Below the pieces are notes generated by a model that saw only the letters and a list, made by a program, of their open reading frames with translations, did not search any database and had not been told where the DNA came from. A stretch of 64,000 nt of DNA from Pseudomonas wadenswilerensis. Its GTDB lineage: Bacteria > Pseudomonadota > Gammaproteobacteria > Pseudomonadales > Pseudomonadaceae. The stretch spans positions 558,001 through 622,000 of the forward strand of contig NZ_UIDD01000007.1 of assembly GCF_900497695.1 (NCBI RefSeq), in the 5' to 3' direction. Below are positions 17,412-27,737 of this stretch, in pieces. A program made the position numbers and the translations under genes. Position 1 is the stretch's first letter. Every line of letters begins with the position of its first letter.

Positions 17412-20400
17412 TCATACCAAGTCTCCGGTCAAGCCACGGGAGCGAAGGCGCCTCGACAACCGATCGAAGTACAAGTAGATGACCGGCGTAGTGAACAGCG
17501 TCAGCACCTGGCTGACCAGCAGCCCACCGACCATCACCAGGCCCAGCGGCTGGCGCAGTTCGGCGCCGGAACCGGTGGCGAGCATCAGCGGGATGGCGCC
17601 GAACAACGCTGCCAGGGTGGTCATCAGGATCGGCCGGAAGCGCAGCAGCGCCGCCTGGTAGATCGCCGCCTCGGGCGCCATGCCCTGGTTGCGCTCGGCC
17701 TCCAGGGCGAAGTCGATCATCATGATCGCGTTCTTCTTGACGATACCAATGAGCAAAATGATGCCGATGATGGCGATCATGCCCAGGTCGTTGCCCGAGA
17801 GGATCAACGCCAGCAAGGCGCCCACCGCCGCCGACGGCAAGGTCGAAAGGATGGTCACCGGGTGGATGTAGCTCTCGTACAGCACACCGAGCACGATGTA
17901 CATGGTCACCACCGCCGCCAGGATCAGCAGCAAGGTGCTCGACAGCGAGGCCTGGAAGGCTTCTGCCGCGCCCTGGAAGCGGGTTTGCACGCCCACCGGC
18001 ATGCCGATGTCCTGCTGCACCTGCTCGATGACCTTGACCGCCTCACCCAGGGCCACGCCATCGCCCAGGTTGAACGACATCATCACCGCCGGGAACTGGC
18101 CGATATGGGCAATCGCCAGTTGCGCCTGGCGCTGCTCGATGCGCGCCAGGCTCGACAGCCGCACCTGGCCGCCGTCGCTGGCCTTGACGTGAATCTGCTC
18201 CAGCACCTGCGGGCCGATGCTGGACGCGGCCTCGGCCTGCAGCACCACGCGGTACTGGCTGGCCTGGGTGTAAATGGTCGAGATCTGCCGCTGACCGAAG
18301 GCGTCGTACAGGGCGTTGGTGATGTCGGCGACGTTGATGCCCAGGCGGCTGGCAGCGTCGCGGTCGATCACCAGGAACACCTGCAGGCCCTTGTCCTGCA
18401 GGTCGCTGGCGACATCCGTCAGCTCCGGGCGCTGCTGCAGGGCATCGACCAGCTTGCCGCTCCACTGCGCCAGCAGCTCGGCATCGGGCGATGACAAACT
18501 GAACTGGTACTGGGTGCGGCTGACCCGGTCTTCGATGCTCAAGTCCTGCACCGGCTGCATGAACAGACGGATGCCGACCAGCTTGTCGACCTCCCCCTGC
18601 AAGCGGGCAATTACCTGGGTAGCAGTGAGGTCACGCTCGCCATGGGGCTTGAGGTTGATCAGCAGGCGGCCGCTGTTGAGGGTGGCGTTGTCACCATCGA
18701 CGCCAATATAGGACGACAGGCTCTGCACCGCCGGGTCCTTGAGGATCACTGCGCTGAGCTCCTGCTGGCGCTGGCTCATGGCGGTGAACGACACCGACTG
18801 CGGTGCCTCGGAAATACCCTGGATCACCCCGGTGTCCTGCACCGGGAAAAAGCCCTTGGGCACCACCAGGTACAGCAGCACGGTCAGCCCCAGGGTCGCC
18901 ACGGCCACCAGCAGGGTCAGCGGCTGGTGCTTGAGCACCCACTGCAGGCCGCGGCCGTAGTAGTCGATCATCCAGTCGATCCAGGCACCGCTGGCCCGGT
19001 AGAAGCGCCCTTGTTCTTCTTCCTTGGGCTCGCGCTTGAGCAAGCGCGCGCACATCATCGGCGTCAGGGTCAGCGACACCACCAGGGAAATCAGGATCGC
19101 CACCGCCAGGGTAATGGCGAACTCGCGGAACAGCCGGCCGACCACGTCGGCCATGAACAGCAGCGGGATCAGTACCGCGATCAATGAGAAGGTCAGCGAA
19201 ATCAGGGTGAAACCGATTTGCCGGGCGCCCTTGAGCGCGGCTTGCATCGGCGTTTCGCCCTCTTCGATATGCCGCGAGATGTTCTCCAGCATGACGATGG
19301 CATCGTCGACCACAAAGCCGGTGGCAATGGTCAGGGCCATCAGGGTCAGGTTGTTGATCGAAAAGCCGGCCAGGTGCATGACCGCAAAGGTGCCAATCAG
19401 CGACAGCGGCACGGCCACCGAGGGAATGAGGGTGGCACTGAAGCGGCGCAGGAACACGAAAGTGACCATGACCACCAGGACAATGGCGATCAACAGCTCG
19501 TGGCGTACGTCCTTGACCGAGGCGCGGATGGTCTGGGTGCGGTCGGTAAGCACACTGACGTCGAGGCCCGCCGGCAGGTTGTCGGTGATCGACGGCAGCA
19601 TGGCCTTGATCCGGTCGACCACCTCGATGACATTGGCCCCGGGTTGGCGCTGGATGTTCAGCAGCACTGCCTGGTTCTGGTTGGCCCAGGCCGCCAGGCG
19701 CTCGTTCTCGGCGCCGTCGACGATCTCGGCGACGTCTTTCAGGCGCAGCGGCGCGCCGTTGTTGTAGGCGAGGATCAGGTTGGCGTATTCCTCGGGCGAA
19801 CGCAGCTGGTCGTTGGCGTCGAGCATCGATACCCGGGTCGGGCCATCGAAGTTGCCTTTGGGCTGGTTGACGTTGGAAGCGCCGATCAGGGTGCGCACGT
19901 CAGCCAGGTTCAGCCCGGCCGAAGCCAGGGCGTCGGGGTTGACCTTGATCCGCACCGCCTGGCGCTGGCCGCCGGCGATGCTGACCATGCCGACGCCGCC
20001 AATCTGGGCGATCTTCTGTGCCACCCGGGTGTCGACCAGGTCGTTGAGCTTGGGCAACGGCATGGTTTTCGACGAAATCGCCAGGGTCAGCACCGGTGTG
20101 TCTGCCGGGTTGACCTTGTTGTACACCGGCGGTGCCGGCAGGTCGCTGGGCAGCAGGTTGCTGGCAGCGTTGATCGCCGCCTGCACCTGTTGCTCGGCAA
20201 CGTCCATGTTCATGTCCAGGCTGAAGCGCAGGGTCAGCACCGAGGCGCCACCGGAGCTGGTCGAGGCCATCTGGGTCAGCCCGGGCATCTGCCCGAACTG
20301 GCGCTCAAGCGGCGCGGTGACCGCGCTGGTCATCACCTGCGGGCTGGCGCCGGGGTACAGGGTCATGACCCGGATGGTCGGATAATCGACCTGGGGCAGT

Positions 20401-20507
20401 GCCGCCACCGGCAGCATCTTGTAGGCGATCAAGCCGGCCAGAACGATGGCCAGCATGCTCAGGGTGGTCGCCACCGGGCGCAGGATGAACAGCCGCGAGA
20501 GGTTCAT
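17412..20507 (-). CDS. muxB: RND efflux transporter subunit MuxB-like
   Basis: A 1031-residue RND transporter. It begins [20 protein letters not shown], carries the conserved Asp pair in [16 protein letters not shown] near residue 405, and shows the normal two-fold repeat with twelve membrane helices. It shares the overall MdtB/MdtC layout with MuxC. The start overlaps the muxA stop by 4 bp (ATGA), indicating translational coupling. In P. aeruginosa the MuxABC-OpmB pump exports several antibiotics; substrate range here is not known. Confidence 0.93.
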   Translation of the reverse strand: MNLSRLFILRPVATTLSMLAIVLAGLIAYKMLPVAALPQVDYPTIRVMTLYPGASPQVMTSAVTAPLERQFGQMPGLTQMASTSSGGASVLTLRFSLDMNMDVAEQQVQAAINAASNLLPSDLPAPPVYNKVNPADTPVLTLAISSKTMPLPKLNDLVDTRVAQKIAQIGGVGMVSIAGGQRQAVRIKVNPDALASAGLNLADVRTLIGASNVNQPKGNFDGPTRVSMLDANDQLRSPEEYANLILAYNNGAPLRLKDVAEIVDGAENERLAAWANQNQAVLLNIQRQPGANVIEVVDRIKAMLPSITDNLPAGLDVSVLTDRTQTIRASVKDVRHELLIAIVLVVMVTFVFLRRFSATLIPSVAVPLSLIGTFAVMHLAGFSINNLTLMALTIATGFVVDDAIVMLENISRHIEEGETPMQAALKGARQIGFTLISLTFSLIAVLIPLLFMADVVGRLFREFAITLAVAILISLVVSLTLTPMMCARLLKREPKEEEQGRFYRASGAWIDWMIDYYGRGLQWVLKHQPLTLLVAVATLGLTVLLYLVVPKGFFPVQDTGVIQGISEAPQSVSFTAMSQRQQELSAVILKDPAVQSLSSYIGVDGDNATLNSGRLLINLKPHGERDLTATQVIARLQGEVDKLVGIRLFMQPVQDLSIEDRVSRTQYQFSLSSPDAELLAQWSGKLVDALQQRPELTDVASDLQDKGLQVFLVIDRDAASRLGINVADITNALYDAFGQRQISTIYTQASQYRVVLQAEAASSIGPQVLEQIHVKASDGGQVRLSSLARIEQRQAQLAIAHIGQFPAVMMSFNLGDGVALGEAVKVIEQVQQDIGMPVGVQTRFQGAAEAFQASLSSTLLLILAAVVTMYIVLGVLYESYIHPVTILSTLPSAAVGALLALILSGNDLGMIAIIGIILLIGIVKKNAIMMIDFALEAERNQGMAPEAAIYQAALLRFRPILMTTLAALFGAIPLMLATGSGAELRQPLGLVMVGGLLVSQVLTLFTTPVIYLYFDRLSRRLRSRGLTGDLV

Positions 20508-21787
20508 GCGCCGGCCTTGCCCTGTTCAGCGGGAGCGACGGAGGCGTCTTTTTTATCCTGGCCCTGCAGGTGCTGGCCGGGGGTGACCGGTACTTCGGCG
20601 CTGTCGTTGACCACCTCGACGTCACTGCCATCACGCAGGCGGTCGGTGCCTTCGAGCACTACCCGCTCGCCCTGGGCCAGGCCCTCGTTGACCACGGTGT
20701 GGTCGCCATCGCTGGCGCCGAGGGTAAGTTTGCGGATACGCACCTTGTTGTCGCCTTCCATGACATAGACGAACGAGCCGTCGGTGCCGAACTGGATCGC
20801 CGCTGACGGTGCCAGCACCACGCCCTTCAGGGTATCGGCCAGCAGCCGCACGTTGACGAACTGGTTGGGGAACAGCGCTTCGTCCTGGTTCTCGAAGAAG
20901 GCCTTGAACTTCAGGGTGCCGGTGGTGGTGTCGATCTGGTTGTCGAGGCTGCGCAGCACGCCGACTGCCTGTTGCTTGATATCGCCACGGTCCCAGGCTT
21001 CAACGGGCAGCTGAGCGCCGCTGCGATAACGCGCCAGCACCGTGTTCAGCTCCGTTTCAGGCAAGGTGAAGGCCACGGTGATCGGCTGGGTCTGGGTGAT
21101 GACCACCAAGGCGGTGGTGTCGTTGGCCGCCACCAGGTTGCCGACGTCAAGCTGGCGCAAGCCCAGGCGGCCGTTGATCGGCGCGCGGATACGGGTGAAG
21201 TCGAGGTTGAGCTTGGCGTCACCCACCGCCGCCTGGTTGGTCTTGATCGTGCCCTGGTACTGGCCGACCAGTGCTTCCTGGGTGTCCAGCGTCTGCTTGG
21301 CGATGCTGTCTTCGGCGTACAGGCCTTTATAACGCTGCAGGTCGATCTGGGCGTTTTTCAACTGCGCCTGGTTCTGCGCCAGCGTGCCTTCGGCCTGTTG
21401 CAGGGCGATCTGGTAAGTGCGCGGGTCGATCTCGGCCAGCAGATCACCGGCCTTGACCTTCTGCCCTTCCTGGAAATTGACCTTGACCAGCTCGCCGCCC
21501 ACCCGGCTGCGCACATTCACCGTGTTGGTCGCGGTCACCGTACCCAGGGCCTTGAGGTACACCGGGAAATCACCCACCGTCGCCGATTCGACCCGTACCG
21601 GCACCGGCCCACCGAACGCGCCAAAGCCCGGCCGTCCGCCCTTGCCGCCTGGCGCAGCGCCGGCCTTTTGCGCGGCCGGCGACGGCCACAGCCACCAGCA
21701 CAGGCCGGCGACCAGCAACAGGATCAGCAGGCCGACAAGCCAGCGACGAGGGGAACGGGAACGAGAAAGCATCGGGTGATCGACCAT
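20504..21787 (-). CDS. muxA: RND efflux periplasmic adaptor MuxA-like
   Basis: About 427 residues; membrane-fusion protein joining MuxBC to OpmB. It has an N-terminal membrane anchor ([19 protein letters not shown]), a barrel-sandwich half near residue 70 ([14 protein letters not shown]), a helical hairpin ([20 protein letters not shown]) and a C-terminal beta-barrel. The ATG at 21787 is a compromise: a second ATG at 21772 is equally possible and neither has an obvious ribosome site. First gene of the operon; the promoter must lie in 21788-21900. Confidence 0.92.
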   Translation of the reverse strand: MVDHPMLSRSRSPRRWLVGLLILLLVAGLCWWLWPSPAAQKAGAAPGGKGGRPGFGAFGGPVPVRVESATVGDFPVYLKALGTVTATNTVNVRSRVGGELVKVNFQEGQKVKAGDLLAEIDPRTYQIALQQAEGTLAQNQAQLKNAQIDLQRYKGLYAEDSIAKQTLDTQEALVGQYQGTIKTNQAAVGDAKLNLDFTRIRAPINGRLGLRQLDVGNLVAANDTTALVVITQTQPITVAFTLPETELNTVLARYRSGAQLPVEAWDRGDIKQQAVGVLRSLDNQIDTTTGTLKFKAFFENQDEALFPNQFVNVRLLADTLKGVVLAPSAAIQFGTDGSFVYVMEGDNKVRIRKLTLGASDGDHTVVNEGLAQGERVVLEGTDRLRDGSDVEVVNDSAEVPVTPGQHLQGQDKKDASVAPAEQGKAGA

Positions 21788-21899
21788 TGTGCGGGAAAGA
21801 ATTCTTTTGAGGAGGCTGAACGATAAGCACTGAAGACGGATAAGCAAAGCGCCTTTACCGGCACTTTACCTTGAGCTTACGTTGCTAAAGTAATGAACT

Positions 21900-21934
21900 A
21901 TAAATAAAAACGGCCTGGACGAGGGCCAGGCCGC
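21900..21934 (-). terminator. Rho-independent terminator (for tpx)
   Basis: On the minus strand an 8-bp GC-rich stem (CGGCCTGG / CCAGGCCG, 7-nt loop) is followed by a T-rich tract (GTTTTTATTTA). It lies about 145 bp beyond the tpx stop and just upstream of muxA, insulating the two. Confidence 0.85.
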
Positions 21935-21975
21935 AACAACTCTTAGCAATTATTAACAATAATCGCGTCGCCTTC

Positions 21976-22050
21976 ATCGCCGGCAAGGCCGGCTCCCACA
22001 GGAACAGCGTACGCAGGTGCATTGTGGGAGCTGGCCTTGCCAGCGATGGG
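21976..22050. repeat. REP element pair
   Basis: ATCGCCGGCAAGGCCGGCTCC and its inverted partner GGGAGCTGGCCTTGCCAGCGAT flank a short spacer downstream of tpx. Typical P. putida REP arrangement. Confidence 0.88.
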
Positions 22051-22078
22051 CTGCGCAGCAGCCCCGGCGGGGTCGCTA

Positions 22079-22579
22079 TTACTTCAGGACTGCCAAAGCA
22101 GCCTCATAGTTTGGTTCTTCGGCGATTTCGCCAACCAGCTCGCTGTGCAGCACCTTGTCGTTCTCATCCAGCACCACCACGGCACGGGCAGTCAGGCCGG
22201 CCAGCGGGCCGTCGGCGATTTCAACGCCGTAGTTGCCGAAGAACTCACGGCCGCGCAGCAGCGACAGGTTCTGTACGTTCTCCAGGCCTTCAGCACCGCA
22301 GAAGCGCGCTTGAGCGAATGGCAGGTCAGCGGAGATGCACAGCACGACGGTGTTGTTCAGTTCACCAGCCTTCTTGTTGAAGGTGCGCACGGAAGTCGCG
22401 CAGGTCGGGGTATCGACGCTTGGGAAGATGTTCAGCACTTTGCGCTTGCCGGCCAGGGAGGCCAGGGTCACGTCGGCCAGGCCAGCACCAACCAGGGAAA
22501 ACGCAGGTGCCTGGGCGCCTACTTTCGGCAGTTCGCCTTTGACCTGAACCGGGTTGCCTTTGAGAGTCACTTGAGCCAT
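22079..22579 (-). CDS. tpx: Thiol peroxidase Tpx
   Basis: A 166-residue atypical 2-Cys peroxiredoxin that reduces hydroperoxides using thioredoxin. The peroxidatic Cys is in [12 protein letters not shown] (residue about 60) and the resolving Cys in [11 protein letters not shown] (residue about 94), the spacing expected for Tpx. Start ATG at 22579 with AAGGAC upstream. Single-gene unit ending in a REP pair and the terminator at 21900-21934. Confidence 0.96.
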   Translation of the reverse strand: MAQVTLKGNPVQVKGELPKVGAQAPAFSLVGAGLADVTLASLAGKRKVLNIFPSVDTPTCATSVRTFNKKAGELNNTVVLCISADLPFAQARFCGAEGLENVQNLSLLRGREFFGNYGVEIADGPLAGLTARAVVVLDENDKVLHSELVGEIAEEPNYEAALAVLK

Positions 22580-22738
22580 GAACGAAGTCCTTATGCGGGG
22601 GTGAGTAAAGGACCAGAGTTAACCATGAAAGTGCCCGTCTACCTATGGGCCAGTGTTAAATTGTTGAATTGCCAGACAACTTTTGTGGACAATCTTTAGT
22701 TGTTCGGGAGCCGATTGCCGGCTCCCGAACCCAGCGGT

Positions 22739-24016
22739 TTAACTCAGCAGCGAGTAAACCAGCGCCGAAATGGCCACCAGGCCCACGGCGACGACGAAGA
22801 CGTTGGACATCTGCCCGCGGTACTTGCTCATGGCCGGCACCTTGCGGATGGCGTACATCGGCATCAGGAACAGGATCGCGGCAATGACCGGGCCGCCGAA
22901 GCTTTCGATCATGCCGAGAATGCTCGGGTTGAGGGTGGCGACGATCCAGCAGATGACCAGCATGAAGGCCGCGGTCATGCGATCCAGGGCCTTGGCGCCA
23001 GGGCGCTTGCCGGTCTTGACGACCAGGCCCTTGAGGCCTTCGCTGGCGCCAATGTAGTGGCCCAGGAACGACTTGGCGATGGCGATGAAGGCAATCAGCG
23101 GCGCGGCGAAGGCGATAGTCGGGTTACTGAAGTGGTTGGCCAGGTACGACAGGATCGACAGGTTCTGCGCCTTGGCCTCGGCCAGTTGCGCCGGGGTCAG
23201 GGTCAATACGCAACTGAACACGAAGAACATCACCATGGCCACCATCAGCAGGTGGGCACGGCACAGGATCTGCCCGCTGCGTTCGTCGGCGTGCACGCCA
23301 TAACGGCGCTTCTGATCAACGGCAAAGGCCGAGATGATCGGCGAATGGTTGAACGAGAAGACCATCACCGGGATCGCCAGCCACAGGGTGTGCAGGAACG
23401 CCGAGCCCGATGGCAGTTCGGTAGCAGTGCTGAGGATGCCGCCGTTCCAGTGCGGAATCAGGAACACCGCCAGGAACGCCAGGGCGACGATGAACGGATA
23501 GACCAGCCAGCTCATGACCTTGACCGTGGCCTGTTCGCCACAGCGCACGATGGCCAGCAGGCCGAGGATCAGCACAAAGGACAATACCGCGCGCGGTGGC
23601 GGCTCGATGTGCAGCTGGTGCTCCATGAAGCTGCCGACGGTGTTGGTCAGGGCCACGCTATAGATCAGCAGGATCGGGAAGATGGCAAGGAAATACAGCA
23701 GGGTGATCAGGGCACCGGCGCTGAGGCCGAAATGCTCCTCGACCACGTCGGTGATGTCGGTGCCGTCGCGCCCGGAGAGCACGAAGCGGGTCAGGCCGCG
23801 GTGCGCGTAGAAGGTCATCGGGAACGCCAGCAGCGCCAGGATCAGCAGCGGCCAGAAGCCGCCGAGGCCGGCGTTGATCGGCAGGAACAGGGTCCCCGCG
23901 CCAATCGCCGTGCCAAACAGGCCCAGCATCCAGGTAGTGTCCTGACGGGCCCAGCTGCCGAGGGCGGCGGGGGTCGATTCGAAGCGTTGTTCAACGCTTG
24001 GGGCCTGCTCATTCAT
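22739..24016 (-). CDS. HAAAP-family amino acid permease (SdaC/aromatic type)
   Basis: A 425-residue inner-membrane proton/amino acid symporter with about 11 helices. GLFGTAIGAGTLFLPINAG near residue 35 is the family hallmark, and FSFNHSPIISAFA near residue 220 and KSFLGHYIGASEGLKG near residue 320 are also conserved. It resembles SdaC (serine) and the TyrP/Mtr relatives. The neighbouring aromatic aminotransferase would fit an aromatic or branched substrate; serine is equally possible. The ATG at 24016 precedes a short soluble tail. Confidence 0.87.
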   Translation of the reverse strand: MNEQAPSVEQRFESTPAALGSWARQDTTWMLGLFGTAIGAGTLFLPINAGLGGFWPLLILALLAFPMTFYAHRGLTRFVLSGRDGTDITDVVEEHFGLSAGALITLLYFLAIFPILLIYSVALTNTVGSFMEHQLHIEPPPRAVLSFVLILGLLAIVRCGEQATVKVMSWLVYPFIVALAFLAVFLIPHWNGGILSTATELPSGSAFLHTLWLAIPVMVFSFNHSPIISAFAVDQKRRYGVHADERSGQILCRAHLLMVAMVMFFVFSCVLTLTPAQLAEAKAQNLSILSYLANHFSNPTIAFAAPLIAFIAIAKSFLGHYIGASEGLKGLVVKTGKRPGAKALDRMTAAFMLVICWIVATLNPSILGMIESFGGPVIAAILFLMPMYAIRKVPAMSKYRGQMSNVFVVAVGLVAISALVYSLLS

Positions 24017-24172
24017 CCGGGTGCAACTCCACTCGCAAGACTGCAACAGGGCTGAGAGTGGCGAAACAGACGCCTCACCCCTCTTAGCCATACAAAGAGG
24101 GGCGCGATTGTGCGCCGTTTGGTTGCACTTGCAAAGCCCTGGCCGAGGAGTGGTTGCACCTTGGGCTGAAAG

Positions 24173-24258
24173 CATCGCGGGGCAAGCCTGCTCCCACCGG
24201 AACTACCCCATCCTTGAAATCAGGTGAGTAGCGGTGGGAGCGGGCTTGCCCCGCGATT
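24173..24258. repeat. REP element pair (GCGGGGCAAGC variant)
   Basis: ATCGCGGGGCAAGCCTGCTCCCACC is mirrored by GGTGGGAGCGGGCTTGCCCCGCGAT across a 35-nt spacer. The inverted pair lies between the permease and tyrB. Confidence 0.88.
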
Positions 24259-24266
24259 GAAGTGAC

Positions 24267-25460
24267 TTACTGAACCGCAGCGAACGCCTTGGCCACTTGC
24301 TGCAGGTTGTCCGGACGCAAGCCGGCCATGCACACCCGGCCGCTGTCGATCAGGTACACCCCGAACTCGTCACGCAGGCGCCGCACCTGCTCGACGCTGA
24401 AGCCGGTGTAGCTGAACATGCCGCGCTGGCGCAGGAAGAACTGGAAGTCCTGCCCCGGCAGCAGCTCGGCCAGGGTATCGACCAGGGCCTGGCGCATATC
24501 GAGGATACGCAGGCGCATCTTCTCCACTTCCGCTTCCCACTGGGCGTTGAGCTCAGCATCACCGAGCACCGCGGCCACCAACTGGGCACCGAAGCTTGGC
24601 GGGCTGGAGTAGTTGCGGCGCACGGTGGCCTTGAGCTGGCCGAGCACGCTTTGCGCGGTGTCGGCGTCATCACAGACCACCGACAGGCCGCCGACCCGCT
24701 CGCCATACAGCGAGAAGATCTTCGAGAACGAGTTGCTCACCAGACACGGCACGCCGGCGCGGGCCACTTCGCGAATGGCATAGGCATCTTCAGCCAGGCC
24801 TTCGCCAAAGCCCTGGTAGGCGATGTCGAGGAACGGGATCAGGTTGCGCGCCTTGACCACTTCAATTACTTGCTGCCATTGCGCCTGGCTCAGGTCGACC
24901 CCGGTGGGGTTGTGGCAGCACGGGTGCAACAGGACGACGCTGTTGGCCGGCAAGCCCTTGAGGGTGCCGAGCATGCCGTCGAAGTTGACGCCGCGGCTGG
25001 CCGGGTCGAAGTACGGGTAGCTGTTGACCTTGAAACCTGCGCCTTCGAAGATCGCCCGGTGGTTGTCCCAGGTCGGATCACTGACCCACACCTGCGACTC
25101 GGGGAAGTAGCGCTTGAGGAAGTCGGCACCGACTTTCAGCGCGCCGGAACCGCCGACCGTCTGCACGGTGGCGACGCGGCCGCTTTCAACGGCTGGATGG
25201 CCAGCACCGAACAACAACGCCTGGATCGCCTGGCGGTAGCTGCTCAGGCCTTCCATCGGCAGGTACATCGAGGCTTCGTGAGGCTGGGCGGCAAAGCGCT
25301 GCTCGGCTTCGCGCACCGCGGCCAACTGTGGCACCACGCCTGCGGCATCGTAATACAGGCCGATACTCAGGTTGACCTTGGCGGCGCGGGGATCGGCCTT
25401 GAAGGTCTCCATCAGGGAAAGAATCGGATCGCCGGCATAGGCATCGACATGTTTGAACAC
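24267..25460 (-). CDS. tyrB: Aromatic amino acid aminotransferase
   Basis: A 397-residue PLP enzyme of the aspartate/aromatic aminotransferase Ia subgroup. It starts [22 protein letters not shown] and shows HPCCHNPTG near residue 185, and the PLP Lys in [17 protein letters not shown] near residue 248, followed by [11 protein letters not shown]. The start is GTG at 25460, supported by AAGGAG 8 nt upstream. It would interconvert aromatic amino acids and 2-oxo acids. Adjacent to the HAAAP permease but separated by a REP pair. Confidence 0.93.
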   Translation of the reverse strand: MFKHVDAYAGDPILSLMETFKADPRAAKVNLSIGLYYDAAGVVPQLAAVREAEQRFAAQPHEASMYLPMEGLSSYRQAIQALLFGAGHPAVESGRVATVQTVGGSGALKVGADFLKRYFPESQVWVSDPTWDNHRAIFEGAGFKVNSYPYFDPASRGVNFDGMLGTLKGLPANSVVLLHPCCHNPTGVDLSQAQWQQVIEVVKARNLIPFLDIAYQGFGEGLAEDAYAIREVARAGVPCLVSNSFSKIFSLYGERVGGLSVVCDDADTAQSVLGQLKATVRRNYSSPPSFGAQLVAAVLGDAELNAQWEAEVEKMRLRILDMRQALVDTLAELLPGQDFQFFLRQRGMFSYTGFSVEQVRRLRDEFGVYLIDSGRVCMAGLRPDNLQQVAKAFAAVQ

Positions 25461-25575
25461 AGCGCACAGCTCCTTGGGTCAGGACAGTTCGGACTAAAAG
25501 CTGTGTCGAGGATACCTGTACCTGAGGCCGAGGAACATTACCTCTGGTGCAACTGATCAGTGCATGTGTGCACAG

Positions 25576-25645
25576 CTATCGCTGGCAAGCCAGCTCCCAC
25601 AATGATCAGCAAAAACCCTGTGGGAGCTGGCTTGCCAGCGATAGC
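25576..25645. repeat. REP element pair
   Basis: TATCGCTGGCAAGCCAGCTCCCAC and GTGGGAGCTGGCTTGCCAGCGATA form a nearly perfect inverted pair between dpkA and tyrB. Confidence 0.88.
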
Positions 25646-25658
25646 GTGCTCAAGTTCA

Positions 25659-26684
25659 CTACTGGGCCAAGCCCTGCAACTGCTCAAGCTCCGCCACTGT
25701 CAGCGTCACGCCCTGCTTTGCCGACTGCTCACGCTCACGGAAGCGGCGCTCGCCCGGCAGGCGCTGCAAGCCCACCGCCTGCATCTGCCGCACCAGGTCA
25801 CGGCTGCGTTCGGCAAAGCGGTTGCCCACCGACCTGGCCGGGTCGATGACGATGATCAGTTGCCCGGTCCAGGGCGTCTTCGCCCCCGGGTGCTGCGACC
25901 AGTCGAACTCGAACGAGAAATTGCCGCCGGTCAGCGCCGCCGCCAGCAGTTCGACCATCATCGACAGCGCCGAGCCCTTGTGCCCGCCAAACGGCAGCAG
26001 CGCACCGCCGTCGAGAATCGCCTGCGGGTCGCGGGTCGGCTCGCCTTTGTTGTCGACGCCCATGCCTTCAGGCAGCAGTTCACCCTTGCGCGCGGCGATC
26101 TGCACATCGCCGTGAGCCATGGCGCTGGTGGCCATGTCGAAGACGATCGGGTCGCTGCCGGCGCACGGCGCGGCAAAGGCGATCGGGTTGGTGCCGAACA
26201 ACGGTTGCTGGGCACCATGGGGCACCACGCAAGTCATGCTGTTGACCACGCTCAGGGCCACCAGGCCTTCATCGGCAAAGGGCTCGACGTCCGGCCACAA
26301 GGCGGCGAAATGGTGGGAGTTGTGGATCGCCAGTACGGCAATCCCGGCACTGCGAGCCTTCTCTACCAGCAGCGTGCGGGCTGCCGCCAGGGCCGGCTGG
26401 GCAAAACCGCCCTTGGCGTCGACGCGCACATAACCGCTGGCAACATCTTCGACTTCGGGTACGGCCTGGCCATTGACCCAATGGCTGGCCAGGGTCGAGA
26501 CATAACCGGGAATACGGAACACACCGTGGCTGTGCGCGCCATCGCGCTGGGCGCTGGCGCAGTTGAAGGCCAGGACCCGGGCCACCACTTCGCTGCAACC
26601 ATGACGGACGAAAATGCGCTGCAACAAGGCCTGCAGGTCGGCAAAAGCAATCTGCGCGACAGCAGTGTCGGGACGTGCGGACAT
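25659..26684 (-). CDS. dpkA: Delta1-piperideine-2-carboxylate reductase DpkA
   Basis: 341 residues, malate/L-lactate dehydrogenase (LDH2) family. In P. putida DpkA reduces the cyclic imine made from D-lysine to L-pipecolate with NADPH. Family features: HGVFRIPGYV near residue 50, the catalytic-His region HNSHHFAALWP near residue 122, GTNPIAFAAP near residue 165, and GHKGSALSMMVELLAAALTG near residue 235. Start ATG at 26684 with GGGAG upstream. It is divergent from the RpiR-type regulator, and amaD, which makes its substrate, lies 3.4 kb away. Genomic setting matches the known P. putida D-lysine cluster. Confidence 0.92.
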   Translation of the reverse strand: MSARPDTAVAQIAFADLQALLQRIFVRHGCSEVVARVLAFNCASAQRDGAHSHGVFRIPGYVSTLASHWVNGQAVPEVEDVASGYVRVDAKGGFAQPALAAARTLLVEKARSAGIAVLAIHNSHHFAALWPDVEPFADEGLVALSVVNSMTCVVPHGAQQPLFGTNPIAFAAPCAGSDPIVFDMATSAMAHGDVQIAARKGELLPEGMGVDNKGEPTRDPQAILDGGALLPFGGHKGSALSMMVELLAAALTGGNFSFEFDWSQHPGAKTPWTGQLIIVIDPARSVGNRFAERSRDLVRQMQAVGLQRLPGERRFREREQSAKQGVTLTVAELEQLQGLAQ

Positions 26685-26761
26685 CTGAAGCTCCCTTATT
26701 GGATTTGGAGTGGGCGACAGCGATGGGCAATGGCCAGACTTTCCTCCAGTGACAGCAAACT

Positions 26762-26801
26762 GTCAAATATTGACTTGATGACAGAAAACATTCATTTTCT
26801 G
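26762..26801. promoter_or_regulatory. Two palindromes in the dpkA/rpiR divergent region (operator candidates)
   Basis: GTCAA-ATA-TTGAC (26762-26774, perfect arms) and CAGAAAA-CATTCA-TTTTCTG (26782-26801, perfect 7-bp arms) lie between the divergent dpkA and regulator genes. They are the obvious places for the RpiR-family protein to bind. No binding data are known to me. Confidence 0.55.
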
Positions 26802-26833
26802 ATTCACCTGCCGCCGCCTTCGAGAATCGCCCT

Positions 26834-27703
26834 GTGAGCCAACCGATCAAACAGCGCCTGGAACACAGCCTGCACAACGCAGCAGCGTCCGGGCGCAAGA
26901 TCGCCAGCCACATGCTCGCCAACCTCACCGACCTGCCCTTCGAAACCTCCGCAAGCCTTGCGGCAAAAATCGGCGTCAGCGAGTCGAGTGTCGGGCGCTT
27001 CTGCCGCTCGTTGGGTTACGAGCACCTCAAGGCCCTCAAACATGACCTCAAGGACGATCTGGGTGAAGGCCCGTGGCTGGTCGGTGATCGTCTGCAAGAA
27101 TTTCGCCAGCAGCACGGCAAGGACGCCGCCGGCCTTGCGCGCAGCCTTGAACAGGAAGTTGGCGCGCTGGTGCGGGTTTACGAATACAGCCGCACCGCGG
27201 CGTGGGACACCGTCAGCCAGCGCCTGGCGCAGCGACGCAAGGTATTCGTCGCCGGCTTTCAGACCGAGCGCGGCATCGCCCAGTGCATGGCCCACCTGCT
27301 GCAATACCTGCGCGATGGCGTGCAGGTGGTCGATGGCAGTGCCGGGCATTTTGGCGAGGTACTGCTCAGCGCTCCGGCCGATTGCGCCCTGGTGGTGTTC
27401 GAGGCGCGCCGCTATTCCCGCCATGCCCTGACCCTGTGTCGCAAGGCGCATGCGGCAGGCATTCCGGTAACCCTGGTTACCGACACTTTTTGTGACTGGG
27501 CCGATGCCAACGCCAGTGAGGTGTTTCGCATCCCCACCGAATTCAATCTGTTCTGGGAGTCCACCGCGACGATGCTGTCGTGGGTACACCTGATGGTCAA
27601 CGAGGTCTGCAAGAAGCTAGGACCGGATGTTGAAAAACGCTTGGAAGCAACTGCAGCTCTACACAACGAATTCGTTGGCTACACGTCAACGAGCAAACAA
27701 TAG
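26834..27703 (+). CDS. RpiR/MurR-family transcriptional regulator (HTH + SIS)
   Basis: 289 residues. The N-terminal HTH_6 domain (residues 1-80) has ETSASLAAKIGVSESSVGRFCRSLGY. The C-terminal SIS domain (about residues 120-265) carries VFVAGFQTERGIAQCMAHLLQYL and SAPADCALVVFEARRYSRHA and normally binds a sugar phosphate or similar metabolite. The start is GTG at 26834. It precedes the lysine-type ABC transporter genes by 34 bp and is divergent from dpkA, so it probably controls the D-lysine cluster. The inducer is unknown. Confidence 0.9.
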   Translation: MSQPIKQRLEHSLHNAAASGRKIASHMLANLTDLPFETSASLAAKIGVSESSVGRFCRSLGYEHLKALKHDLKDDLGEGPWLVGDRLQEFRQQHGKDAAGLARSLEQEVGALVRVYEYSRTAAWDTVSQRLAQRRKVFVAGFQTERGIAQCMAHLLQYLRDGVQVVDGSAGHFGEVLLSAPADCALVVFEARRYSRHALTLCRKAHAAGIPVTLVTDTFCDWADANASEVFRIPTEFNLFWESTATMLSWVHLMVNEVCKKLGPDVEKRLEATAALHNEFVGYTSTSKQ

Positions 27704-27711
27704 CAAGAGTG

Positions 27712-27724
27712 CAAACAACAACAG
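27712..27724 (+). promoter_or_regulatory. Crc/Hfq-type CA motif before the ABC substrate-binding gene
   Basis: CAAACAACAACAG contains AACAACAA, matching the AAnAAnAA motif through which Hfq with Crc represses translation in Pseudomonas. It sits next to the Shine-Dalgarno region, 14-26 nt before the start codon at 27738. Catabolite repression is inferred. Confidence 0.55.
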
Positions 27725-27737
27725 ATCGAGGTGTGTC

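Noticed and set aside
19218..20768. 516-codon plus-strand frame across muxB and muxA
   Set aside because: Antisense to two verified RND genes.
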